Positions 7,405-15,396 of a DNA stretch of 64,000 bases are shown here, piece by piece. The position numbers and the translations under genes are program-made. Within the stretch, counting starts at the first letter, position 1, and each line of letters begins with the position of its first letter. Source of the stretch: PALSA-188 sp050746185 (GTDB lineage: Bacteria; Acidobacteriota; Terriglobia; Terriglobales; Acidobacteriaceae); contig JBOGLA010000042.1 of the NCBI GenBank assembly GCA_050746185.1, positions 1 to 64,000 of the forward strand, in the 5' to 3' direction. The notes under the pieces are model-generated. The model was not told the origin of the DNA, searched no databases, and saw only the letters and a program-made list of their open reading frames with translations.

Positions 7405-7845
7405 TCAGGCCCCGGCTCCGGCCGCATCGGCAACAGCGCCGTCATCCCCGAGCACGTACTTGATGACTTCATACAATACTTCGGGCTTGACGGGCTTTTG
7501 CACGAAGTGACGGGCGCCACGCTGCAACGCCGCCACGATATTTTCCTGGTACCCGACGGAAGAAACCATGACGATCCGCGCTTCGGGATGCTGCTGCACG
7601 ATTTTCTCCGCCGCCTCAATCCCTTCCATCTGCGGCATGGTGATGTCCATGAGCACGATGTCAGGGTTGATGCGGGTATATTCGGTGATTGCGGCCAGGC
7701 CATCTCCGGCTTCCCCGGCTACTTGCCCGCCAAAAGTCTCAATAATGCGAGCCAGGTTTTTGCGGGCGAAAACCGAATCGTCCACAATGAGATACCGAAC
7801 CGGCTGCCCATCTTTACTTCGTCGAACTGGCACAAATTGTTCCAT
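7405..7845 (-). CDS. cheY: Chemotaxis response regulator CheY
   Basis: 146-residue single REC domain. The acidic pair is in VDDS (residues 21-24), the phosphoacceptor is D67 in VLMDITMPQMEGIE, the conserved Thr/Ser is in VMVSS, and the switch Lys is in FVQKPVKPE. There is a 15-residue N-terminal extension and a short Ala/Asp/Gly tail. It receives phosphate from CheA and should be reset by CheX encoded immediately downstream. It lies between cheB and cheX with short spacing on both sides. No flagellar or pilus genes are in the window, so the output machine is unknown. Confidence 0.88.
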   Translation of the reverse strand: MEQFVPVRRSKDGQPVRYLIVDDSVFARKNLARIIETFGGQVAGEAGDGLAAITEYTRINPDIVLMDITMPQMEGIEAAEKIVQQHPEARIVMVSSVGYQENIVAALQRGARHFVQKPVKPEVLYEVIKYVLGDDGAVADAAGAGA

Positions 7846-7902
7846 ATAAGCACCCTCCAGTGCCGTAAATCCCCCAGCAACAGCTTCGAATCACGTTCTT
7901 CT

Positions 7903-9015
7903 TTAGAGCTTTCCCACCCCAGCCGACCTGCCGCTCCGGGAAAGACTTCTATCCCGTACCGGCATGCAATTGCCCTGCAAGGTTTCGGCGAGCGCTTCCA
8001 ACTCGACCACGCGCACCGCGTATCCCCTTTCAACGGCGGCTTTCGGCATGCCAAAAACTACGCAGGATCCCTCACTCTGAGCTATCGTCATTCCCCCGGC
8101 CGCCTTTACCATTCCCATGCCTTCCGCGCCGTCGTCCCCCATGCCCGTCATCAGGACTGCAGTGCCGCGATCGGCAAAGTCCTCGGCAAGGCTCTGGAAC
8201 AGCACGTCAACCGAGGGCCGATGACCATTGACCCGGGCCTCATCGCTCAGAACGACGATATTTCCGAGGGGCATCCGCTTCATTCTTATATGGCGATTGC
8301 CGGGGCAAATAAGCACTCGTCCGGGCAGCAGGAGATCGCCGGACTGCGCTTCCTTGACTTTAATCCGGCAATTTTCGTCCAACCGCCGGGCAAACATCTC
8401 GGTAAAACCCTCAGGCATGTGCTGAACCACCACAAAGGCGCCGGGGCAATCGGGTGAAAGCTGGGCCAGCAGATATTGCAGAGCTTGCGGCCCTCCGGTC
8501 GAAACGCCGATTGCCACAAAGCGGGTAGGCTGCCTTTTCGAATCGGGAGCCAATTTCTGGCCGGCCTGCAAAGTACCGGCAAGAACAGGGATATAAACCC
8601 CCCGGCTTTCAGCGGCAGCTTTGATCTTGCTAATAAGATCACGCGCAATTTCCGGCATTCTGGCGGAAACGTCCCGCGGCTTTGCAACAAAGTCAAAAGC
8701 CCCCATAGACAATGCTTTGAGCGTGACCGAAGCGCCCGCGGTGCTGTGTGAGCTGACAACTACCACCGGCACCCGGAAACGCTTCATTATCTCCTTCAAC
8801 ATTTCGAGGCCGCCCATGCCGGGCATCTCCAGATCCAGAGTCACCACCTGCGGCTTCAACTCTTCAAGCTTCTTGAGGCCGAAATTTCCGTCCATTGCCG
8901 TGCCGACGACCTGTATGGAGCTATCGGTCTCGATGATCTGCGGGATTAACTTGCGCATCAATGCGGAATCGTCAACCACCAGCACGCGGACTGTCGGGGG
9001 CATCGGCATCATCAT
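7903..9015 (-). CDS. cheB: Chemotaxis-specific protein-glutamate methylesterase/deamidase CheB
   Basis: 370 residues with REC and CheB_methylest domains. D61 in TLDLEMPGMGG is the phosphorylation site. The catalytic triad is visible: Ser172 in IGVSTGGP, His199 in VVQHMPEGF and an Asp in GMGDDGAEGM. It removes methyl groups from the MCP and opposes CheR. The ATG at 9015 overlaps the cheA stop as ATGA; a longer in-frame start would lie inside cheA and adds residues foreign to the family. Confidence 0.92.
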   Translation of the reverse strand: MMMPMPPTVRVLVVDDSALMRKLIPQIIETDSSIQVVGTAMDGNFGLKKLEELKPQVVTLDLEMPGMGGLEMLKEIMKRFRVPVVVVSSHSTAGASVTLKALSMGAFDFVAKPRDVSARMPEIARDLISKIKAAAESRGVYIPVLAGTLQAGQKLAPDSKRQPTRFVAIGVSTGGPQALQYLLAQLSPDCPGAFVVVQHMPEGFTEMFARRLDENCRIKVKEAQSGDLLLPGRVLICPGNRHIRMKRMPLGNIVVLSDEARVNGHRPSVDVLFQSLAEDFADRGTAVLMTGMGDDGAEGMGMVKAAGGMTIAQSEGSCVVFGMPKAAVERGYAVRVVELEALAETLQGNCMPVRDRSLSRSGRSAGVGKL

Positions 9016-11207
9016 TGGCCGGCTCCCGCCGCCGCGCTCGCGAATTGCGACCGCTCCGCCTGTGAAAGAAGCAGTTCGGTGCATGCGGCCGCCCCGTCCT
9101 GCTCCGACCGGGATTTGGAGAATCGCTCGACGATTGCGGCAAGATTCATGATAAGTACCACGCGTCCATCGCCCAGAATTGAGGCTCCGCTCACCAGGTC
9201 TGTTGTCACGGTATGATCGTCCAGGGCTTTGATCACCAGTTCTTCTTCTCCCTCCAGCGAATCTACGATTAGGCCAAGTTTGCGTTCTCCAACCGCAATC
9301 ACCAGCACGAAAATTTTTGGCGAACCTCCTGATCCCTCACGATGCGAACGTCCCATGCGCATGACGGAAAGCACCTCGTTGCGCAATTGCAGGACTTCGT
9401 AGGACTCAACCCGGTGCAGGTCAGATTCAAAGGCTCGCGCAATTTCCGCCACGGCGTTCAGCGGAATTGCGTATAGCCGTTGCTCTACATGGAACAACAG
9501 GGCTTTAATGATTGCCAGCGTCAACGGCAGTTTCAGATGGAAGGTTGTGCCTTCTCCCATCCGGGTCTGGATGTCCACCGTGCCCTTCAGCCTTTGCAGA
9601 ACGCTGCGGGCGATATCCAAACCCACACCTCGACCGGATATTTCTGTCACTTCTTCGGCGGTGCTGAAGCCGGGACGGAATACCAGATCAATCGCCTCGG
9701 TATCGGTGAGGCGCTCGGCTTCCGCCGGACTGATAATTTCCTGTTTCAGCGCCTTGGCTTTCACCTCTTGCGGATCAATTCCGCCTCCGTCATCGCTGAT
9801 GGAAACAATCACATGGCTGGCATGGTGGTAAGCATCGAGCCGCAGGGTGCCTTTTTCCGGCTTGCCATTCTTACGGCGTTCTTCGGGAGTTTCAATGCCA
9901 TGGCTCACGGCGTTGCGGACGATATGCGTCAGAGGTTCGGCGATGGCGTCCAGCAGGCTCTTGTCCAGATCAGTCTCCTGGCCCTTCGCCACTAACTCAA
10001 CCTCTTTGCCGCACTGTTTGGCCACGTCCCGTACCATACGGGGAAAACGGCGGAACAACTGCTCCACCGGAACCATCCGCACTTTCATCACTGAGCGTTG
10101 CAGGTCTCCGAGGACTCGCGACTGAAATGCCATGGCATCGGCGAACTTGCCGCGAATGGCCTCCCGGGGGTGAAGTTTGGCGAGTTCATTGAGCGCCTGT
10201 TGCAGCATGGACTTTCCAATGATCAGCTCCCCTACAAGGTTCAAAACCGTGTCAATGCGGGCTGAATCCACGCGCAAGATGTTCTCCGCGCTGCGGTGAG
10301 GAACTTGGCCTGGCGCATCTTCCATTTCCGCCAGAGCGACCGCCGAACTGTGGCTTGCAGAATTCGGGAGTTCAGGATCTGGAGTTTTGGGATTCGCAGC
10401 TTCCGGGGATGGGGCGACGGGTTCACTCGCGGTGCAGTGTGCAGCGCCGTCCGTCGGTTCTTCCAAGGAGGGTTTGCCTGCCTGGAGAACTTGAATATTT
10501 ACTTCAGAAATGATGGTGGGAATGTGGCTTCGCGAAGCGACCATACTTTCGCTGTGCTCGCTGGCCACGAGCAGGAACAGCTGCTTGTTGCTCCCCTCCT
10601 CGCCCGGTTCCGGCCGGGCTCCGAGAACCCTTCCAAGCTTGTTCAACTCTAAAGTGATGAGTTGACGCGCCGCCATGGGCATGGCGCACAGAGCGTCAAT
10701 TCGTGCCGCAAGCTGGTAAACATTCGCTCCGTGTTCCGCCGCTTCGCGGATCGCGATTTTTTCGTATTCGGTCCAGACGACCGGTGACGGAAGCGCAGTC
10801 TTCGCGCGTCGTGATTTGGACCTGGTCCCGGTCAAGCCGCGAACCATTTCTTTCATGGCGGCGACGGAGGGCTGCCTGGCGCCATGGTGATATGCAGCAA
10901 GCATGGCGTCAAAAGTGTCAGCCGCGCAAAAAGCGATCTCCGCCAGAGAGACGTGTTCCGGGACGGCTTCAGCCGCCAGGGCATCTTCCAACTCGTGTGC
11001 CAGTTCGCTCAGCTCATGAAAGCCACAAGCCGCGGCGTCACCCTTTAATGTGTGCACGGCGCGGCGCATGCTGCGCATAGTCTCAACATCGCCAGGGAGC
11101 TTTTCCAGCTTCAGCGCCGCTTCATTCAATGCCTGGAGCAATTCGCGCGCGGTCTCGAAAAAAAGTTCGCGAAGTTCATTACCCGGCCCGTCTGAGAACT
11201 TCGTCAT
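9012..11207 (-). CDS. cheA: Chemotaxis histidine kinase CheA
   Basis: 731 residues. The HPt domain has its phosphorylated His52 in RRAVHTLKGDAAACG. A long linker rich in Pro/Ser/Ala/Glu (about 235-310) follows, then the P3 dimerisation helices beginning RVDSARIDTVLNLVGELIIGKS. The P4 ATPase domain has N-box HIVRNAVSHGIE, G1 DDGGGID and G2 GRGVGLDIARS. A CheW-like P5 domain ends the chain. The kinase phosphorylates CheY and CheB. It overlaps cheR upstream and cheB downstream by four bases each, so translation is tightly coupled. Confidence 0.93.
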   Translation of the reverse strand: MTKFSDGPGNELRELFFETARELLQALNEAALKLEKLPGDVETMRSMRRAVHTLKGDAAACGFHELSELAHELEDALAAEAVPEHVSLAEIAFCAADTFDAMLAAYHHGARQPSVAAMKEMVRGLTGTRSKSRRAKTALPSPVVWTEYEKIAIREAAEHGANVYQLAARIDALCAMPMAARQLITLELNKLGRVLGARPEPGEEGSNKQLFLLVASEHSESMVASRSHIPTIISEVNIQVLQAGKPSLEEPTDGAAHCTASEPVAPSPEAANPKTPDPELPNSASHSSAVALAEMEDAPGQVPHRSAENILRVDSARIDTVLNLVGELIIGKSMLQQALNELAKLHPREAIRGKFADAMAFQSRVLGDLQRSVMKVRMVPVEQLFRRFPRMVRDVAKQCGKEVELVAKGQETDLDKSLLDAIAEPLTHIVRNAVSHGIETPEERRKNGKPEKGTLRLDAYHHASHVIVSISDDGGGIDPQEVKAKALKQEIISPAEAERLTDTEAIDLVFRPGFSTAEEVTEISGRGVGLDIARSVLQRLKGTVDIQTRMGEGTTFHLKLPLTLAIIKALLFHVEQRLYAIPLNAVAEIARAFESDLHRVESYEVLQLRNEVLSVMRMGRSHREGSGGSPKIFVLVIAVGERKLGLIVDSLEGEEELVIKALDDHTVTTDLVSGASILGDGRVVLIMNLAAIVERFSKSRSEQDGAAACTELLLSQAERSQFASAAAGAGQ

Positions 11208-12109
11208 CGCTGCCCCCCGATGTGCTGGTAGGCGGTCCCGCTATCCCGGTAGAGCAGTGTGAATTTGTCGCTGAGGCCGCGAAGACTCTCCGCATGGCCG
11301 ACAAACAAATATCCCCGCGGATTGAGGCAGCGCGCGAATTTCTCCACCAGCCGTGTCTGCTCCGGCGCGTCAAAATACATCATCACATTGCGGCAGAAAA
11401 TGATGTCGTTGTGTTGCGGCAGATATTCGGTCTTCAGATTGTGAAAGTCGAAATGAACCAGCTCCTTTACGGCTTTCTTTATGACATAACGCTCGCCTAC
11501 CTTGTCGAAGTAACGCAGCCGGTAGCTGTAGTCCACGGAGGACATCTGGCCCTCCGAATAACTGCCCTCCTGTCCCGCCCGCAGAACCGAATAGTTAAGG
11601 TCACTGGCCAGAATTTCGACCTTCCAGGGGCTGGGAACAAGCGGCTTCGGCCAGACCATCGCTGCCGCCGCCCCAAAACGGAAGTGATAGTTATGTAGCG
11701 CATCAGCCACCAACATCGCGATGGTATAGGGTTCCTGCCCGGTCGAACATCCCGCGCTCCAAATCCGCAGGAAGAATTCTCCGCTTTCCTTCTTTTGCCG
11801 CAACAGATCAACCAATATGTGCTGCTGGAACAGCTCCATCTGCGCTTTGTTGCGGAAAAAACTGGTTTCGTTGATGGTGAGATCTTCCAGCAGCTTGGAG
11901 AGTTCCTGTTTGCCCGCGTCGCTGATCAGAAGCCGGTAGTAACTGTAAAAGGAATCGAGCCTGCAATCCCTGAGTCTTCGCTGGAGGCGGTCTTGCAGAA
12001 AGTGGGCGCGCCGGGCATCAAAATGCATGCCGCATTCCTGATAGACAAGCGCCTGTAAAAGCTTCAATTCGGAATCAGAAACCTGCATCGCGAGGGCTGG
12101 TGTGCTCAT
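11204..12109 (-). CDS. cheR: Chemotaxis protein methyltransferase CheR
   Basis: 301 residues. The N-terminal helical CheR_N region (ELKLLQALVYQECGMHF) is followed by the SAM-binding domain with FFLRIWSAGCSTGQEPYTIAM and, later, HNDIIFCRNVMMYFD. It methylates receptor glutamates using S-adenosylmethionine. There is no pentapeptide-binding insertion of obvious kind, and the MCP here ends without an NWETF-like tether, which is consistent. Its stop overlaps the cheA start as ATGA; it starts 28 bp after cheW. Confidence 0.92.
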   Translation of the reverse strand: MSTPALAMQVSDSELKLLQALVYQECGMHFDARRAHFLQDRLQRRLRDCRLDSFYSYYRLLISDAGKQELSKLLEDLTINETSFFRNKAQMELFQQHILVDLLRQKKESGEFFLRIWSAGCSTGQEPYTIAMLVADALHNYHFRFGAAAAMVWPKPLVPSPWKVEILASDLNYSVLRAGQEGSYSEGQMSSVDYSYRLRYFDKVGERYVIKKAVKELVHFDFHNLKTEYLPQHNDIIFCRNVMMYFDAPEQTRLVEKFARCLNPRGYLFVGHAESLRGLSDKFTLLYRDSGTAYQHIGGQR

Positions 12110-12137
12110 TGACTCTCTTCCGGTTGATAATGGTTTG

Positions 12138-12647
12138 CTATTTTGCCGCGACCGCTTTGGAGACTTTTGCCGCAGCCGCGGGATGGGCTCTCGCCGGCGT
12201 CTTCGTACTCCGCTGGAGCCCGCTGTATTCGAGCAACCTGGACATATCGAGCAACACGATCAGGCGGCCTTTGTACTTTCCCAGCCCGGTTACGCAGTTC
12301 AGCCCACCTTCCTCATATTGGGTGGGAGAAGGCTCTATATCGCCAGCCGGAACTTTCAGCACTTCCGACGCCGAATCCACGATCAAACCCGAAAGACGGC
12401 CATTGTGTTCGACAACCAGAATCCGGTTACGGCGGCTGCTTATGATCTCTTTCTCTCCCAGCCGCTTTCGCAGATCAATGACGGAAACGATTTTTCCGCG
12501 AAGATTGATCACGCCTTCCACGTAATCCGGCGCATCCGGAACCGCAGTGATTTCCGGCACGCGCACGATTTCATGCAACGAAACGATAGGGACGCCGTAA
12601 GTTTCGCGCCCCACGCGGAATCCGACAATTTGCAGTTCATGGCTCAT
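12138..12647 (-). CDS. cheW: Chemotaxis coupling protein CheW
   Basis: 169-residue single CheW domain. It begins LQIVGFRVGRETYGVPIVSLHEIVRVPEIT and contains the family core VEGVINLRGKIVSVIDLRKRLG, then RNRILVVEHNGRLSGLIVDSASEVLKV. It links the receptor array to CheA. An Ala/Lys-rich tail of about 20 residues follows the domain. It lies 15 bp after the receptor gene. Confidence 0.9.
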   Translation of the reverse strand: MSHELQIVGFRVGRETYGVPIVSLHEIVRVPEITAVPDAPDYVEGVINLRGKIVSVIDLRKRLGEKEIISSRRNRILVVEHNGRLSGLIVDSASEVLKVPAGDIEPSPTQYEEGGLNCVTGLGKYKGRLIVLLDMSRLLEYSGLQRSTKTPARAHPAAAAKVSKAVAAK

Positions 12648-12662
12648 GCGTAAAGCCCGGTT

Positions 12663-14654
12663 TCAGACTCTGGCGCCGGCGGCAGCCGGGCGCGCGATGC
12701 CCCCGCGTCCTCGCGTCCGAATTTCCTCGCCCATCAGCGCCCGCTCCATTTGCTCCAGAGCAAACCGTCCCATGGAGTCCATAAGCTCGCGTGACATCTT
12801 CGACATTTGTTCCGCGGAGGCTGCCAACTCCGTCGAGCCGGATGTCGTCTGTTGCACCAGTTCCCGCATGCGTTCCATTGCCTTCACCACTGCATGCGCC
12901 CCGGAAGCCTGTTCTTCGACCGCCGAATTGATTTCATGGGTAATTTCGTTCAACCGCGTCGTCGCCCGCGCAATCTGCGAAGAACCATGAGACTGCTCAT
13001 TCGTTGCGGCGCCGATTTCCTGGGCGAACTTATAAACCTCAGTCACTACGTTGGAAATTTTTCGCAGCGCCCCGTTCAATTCTTCTCCAAGCCCCAATCC
13101 CTCATTCACGATGCCGGTGCTCTCTTCCATATTCTCTACGGCTTTTCTGGCTTCTTTCTGAATGCTCTGGATAAGTTCCGATATCTCTTTGGTGGACTGA
13201 GCCGATTTTTCGGCCAATTTTCTGACTTCGTCGGCAACCACCGCGAAGCCGAGCCCGTGTTCTCCGGCGCGTGCCGCCTCAATCGCGGCGTTCAGTGCCA
13301 ATAGGTTGGTTTGCTCCGCGAGGTCATCAATGACCTCGATGATCTTGCCGATGTCGTCGGCACGCTGGCCTAGAACATCAATGATTTCTCCTGACGAGCG
13401 GATCGTCGTGTTGATCCGGTTCAAGCCATCGGTCGCCTTTTCCATCGTCGTGATGCCGCTGTGCACCTCTTCACGGGAGCGGTTAGAGATGTCGAGCAGC
13501 ACCTTTGCCGTGTCGGCGACCCTCTGGATCGAGGCCACCATCTCGTCAATGGATGCCGAGGTTTCGCTTACGCTCGAAGCCTGCACCTGCGTGCTCTTGA
13601 CCATGTTCTGCACGTTGACGCTCATTTCGTGCATGGTGCTGGTGACCTCATCAATAGCGGACGAGGTTTGCAGACTGATCTTGGCGGATTCGTCGGACGC
13701 ACCCGCAACCTGGCTTGAGGCGCTCGCCACCTGAGAAGATGCGTCGCGCACATTACGCACAAGGTTCCGCAGCCCTTCGATCATGCGCGCGAAAGCGTTT
13801 CCAAGAGTGTCGTTGGGCGACCGCGGCTGAACCTCGACGGCCAGGTTCCCTCCCGCAATAGCTTCAGAAACGGCCGCCATTTCTTTCAGATAAGTGACCA
13901 TGTTGCCGAATGTGCGGGAGAGTTGCCCGATTTCATCGTCGCGCTGAACGTCAATCTGGTGTTCCAGATCGCCATTGTTCGCGATCTGTTGCGCCACCTC
14001 CATCAACTGGTTCAAGGGATCTGTGATGGATTTGGCGGACCGGTACGCAATGACGATGCCCAATGCCAGTGCAATCAGCGTGCTCAGTAAAGCGACGCCG
14101 ACGGTCCACCGGCTTGCGGTTTCATCCGACGCGCGGCGTTCATCCAGCACCTTCTTGTTTTCCTGGTCTGCCGCATCCAGCGGATCGGTGGAGTTTTTTA
14201 TCCAGGAAGAAGCGTCCTTTTGCAGATAGAAGATTTGCAATGCGGCAACGGTGGAATTCCCGGAATCTACCTCTTTCCGCTTTTCCAGCAGCGGCGCTGC
14301 AAAATCCGTAGCCCACACATTTTCATTTTGTTGCACCTTGTTGAGTTGTTCGCGCTCCTGGTCTGACGCTATCTTTAGTACCTGCTGAAATTGTTCGTTC
14401 AGCTGACGCTGCCCGTCATTCATACGGTCAACTTCGCGCGTGTCTCCGCTGAGCAGGTAGCTGCTTAAAAACAGGCGGTCCTGCATCATCTGAAATCTAA
14501 TCTTGTCATTCGTCTCGGCGATCTGAAGGGCCTGAGCCGCCGCGGCTTTTGTGCTTCGCTCCCTGTACATCGCCACAATGTTGACGAGAAACAGAATCAC
14601 GACCATCAGAAGGATGGCTCCGAAATTCCAGTAGAGTTTCCTGCCAATCGTCAT
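12663..14654 (-). CDS. Methyl-accepting chemotaxis protein
   Basis: 663-residue membrane receptor. TM1 is at about 7-29 (GAILLMVVILFLVNIVAMY) and TM2 at about 184-206 (VALLSTLIALALGIVIAYRS). Between them is a helical sensor of about 155 residues resembling the four-helix-bundle (4HB/CHASE3) type. A HAMP domain follows TM2 (ITDPLNQLMEVAQQI), then the signalling coiled coil with its invariant hairpin EQTNLLALNAAIEAARAGE. The C-terminus (GGIARPAAAGARV) has no pentapeptide tether. The ligand is unknown. It is the only receptor in the window, encoded second in the che operon. Confidence 0.92.
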   Translation of the reverse strand: MTIGRKLYWNFGAILLMVVILFLVNIVAMYRERSTKAAAAQALQIAETNDKIRFQMMQDRLFLSSYLLSGDTREVDRMNDGQRQLNEQFQQVLKIASDQEREQLNKVQQNENVWATDFAAPLLEKRKEVDSGNSTVAALQIFYLQKDASSWIKNSTDPLDAADQENKKVLDERRASDETASRWTVGVALLSTLIALALGIVIAYRSAKSITDPLNQLMEVAQQIANNGDLEHQIDVQRDDEIGQLSRTFGNMVTYLKEMAAVSEAIAGGNLAVEVQPRSPNDTLGNAFARMIEGLRNLVRNVRDASSQVASASSQVAGASDESAKISLQTSSAIDEVTSTMHEMSVNVQNMVKSTQVQASSVSETSASIDEMVASIQRVADTAKVLLDISNRSREEVHSGITTMEKATDGLNRINTTIRSSGEIIDVLGQRADDIGKIIEVIDDLAEQTNLLALNAAIEAARAGEHGLGFAVVADEVRKLAEKSAQSTKEISELIQSIQKEARKAVENMEESTGIVNEGLGLGEELNGALRKISNVVTEVYKFAQEIGAATNEQSHGSSQIARATTRLNEITHEINSAVEEQASGAHAVVKAMERMRELVQQTTSGSTELAASAEQMSKMSRELMDSMGRFALEQMERALMGEEIRTRGRGGIARPAAAGARV

Positions 14655-14689
14655 CGCTGCTCCTTCATCGTCAAACTCCTTAAGCGTGG

Positions 14690-15088
14690 TTATTCCGGTG
14701 GCGCGAACTTGATTTCAACTGTCTCCGTACTCGCGGCGCTGGCAGCTTCGAATTTCCATTTCTTTACCGCGTCCATTGCCGCGTTCACCAGCACGGGATG
14801 GCCGCCTACCGCAGTCGTCGTCCTTACATTGCCGTTCGGAGCGATTACTACTGCCAGCCGGACGGTGCCGCTAATCCGCATTTTTCGAGCTATTTCCGGA
14901 TACTCTGGAGTGACCTTTGACTTTACTTTCCTGCCGGAGCTCTCCTGGGCGGCGCACGGGACCGCATAACAAATCGAGACCGCAGGCAGCGCAAGCAAAA
15001 TCGCCACAGCTCCTCGTGTAAACAATTGTTGGACTTTCCTCAAGGGAAGCACCTTTCCAGCGGCAGTAACCGGGGCAGGTCTGCCCAT
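14690..15088 (-). CDS. Secreted TonB C-terminal domain protein
   Basis: 132 residues: an N-terminal hydrophobic segment (GAVAILLALPAVSICYAVPCAAQ), which is a signal peptide or anchor, then a compact TonB_C domain. That domain contains VTPEYPEIARKMRISGTVRLAVVIAPNGNVRTTTAVGGHPVLVNAAMDAVKKWKFEA, the usual YP...AR...G.V...DG.V......G.P.L..AA..AV..W.F pattern. It lacks a Pro-rich spacer, so a role as a free periplasmic TonB-like domain is more likely than a full energy transducer. It is 35 bp upstream of the receptor gene and probably co-transcribed. Confidence 0.8.
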   Translation of the reverse strand: MGRPAPVTAAGKVLPLRKVQQLFTRGAVAILLALPAVSICYAVPCAAQESSGRKVKSKVTPEYPEIARKMRISGTVRLAVVIAPNGNVRTTTAVGGHPVLVNAAMDAVKKWKFEAASAASTETVEIKFAPPE

Positions 15089-15396
15089 TCCTCGGCTCTG
15101 CGCCTGTTCTTTCTGTTGTAACCTTCCCCCCTTCTCGCAACAAATCCTTTTAGTTTCAGTGAATTACTTTGGTACTCGTAGAGAACGCAAACCCGCTAAA
15201 CCCGAACGGCATCGCTCTCGAACGCGGGACCTCGCTCAAAATTGAGCCTCCGAGGCAGATCCCGACAGATTTCCAATCTCGACACCCTCTCGTCATTTCG
15301 CTTGACTCAAAATGAGACTTAGGGCTAATGTCCAATTATTCAATCAGTTGTAGGTGAAGAACACAGGAGTCGTCTCTGAAGGCACAACACGGAGAA
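15089..15396. promoter_or_regulatory. Divergent regulatory region between che operon and GAF/PAS kinase, with dyads
   Basis: No gene is seen here. Two dyads stand out: GCTCAAAATTGAGC at 15235-15248 and GACTCAAAATGAGAC at 15304-15318; the second resembles the site at 4404-4421. The region must hold promoters for both the minus-strand tonB/mcp/che unit and the plus-strand kinase. I did not find a convincing GG-N10-GC sigma-54 motif on either strand. Confidence 0.45.

Noticed and set aside
7498..8457. 319-codon plus-strand frame across cheY and cheB
   Set aside because: It is the complement of two clear che genes with an active-site triad; the frame is kept open by high G+C codon bias.
15376..15396. 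Sigma-54 promoter immediately before the kinase gene
   Set aside because: GGCAC and TTGC occur but are separated by 16 bases, not the required GG-N10-GC spacing.
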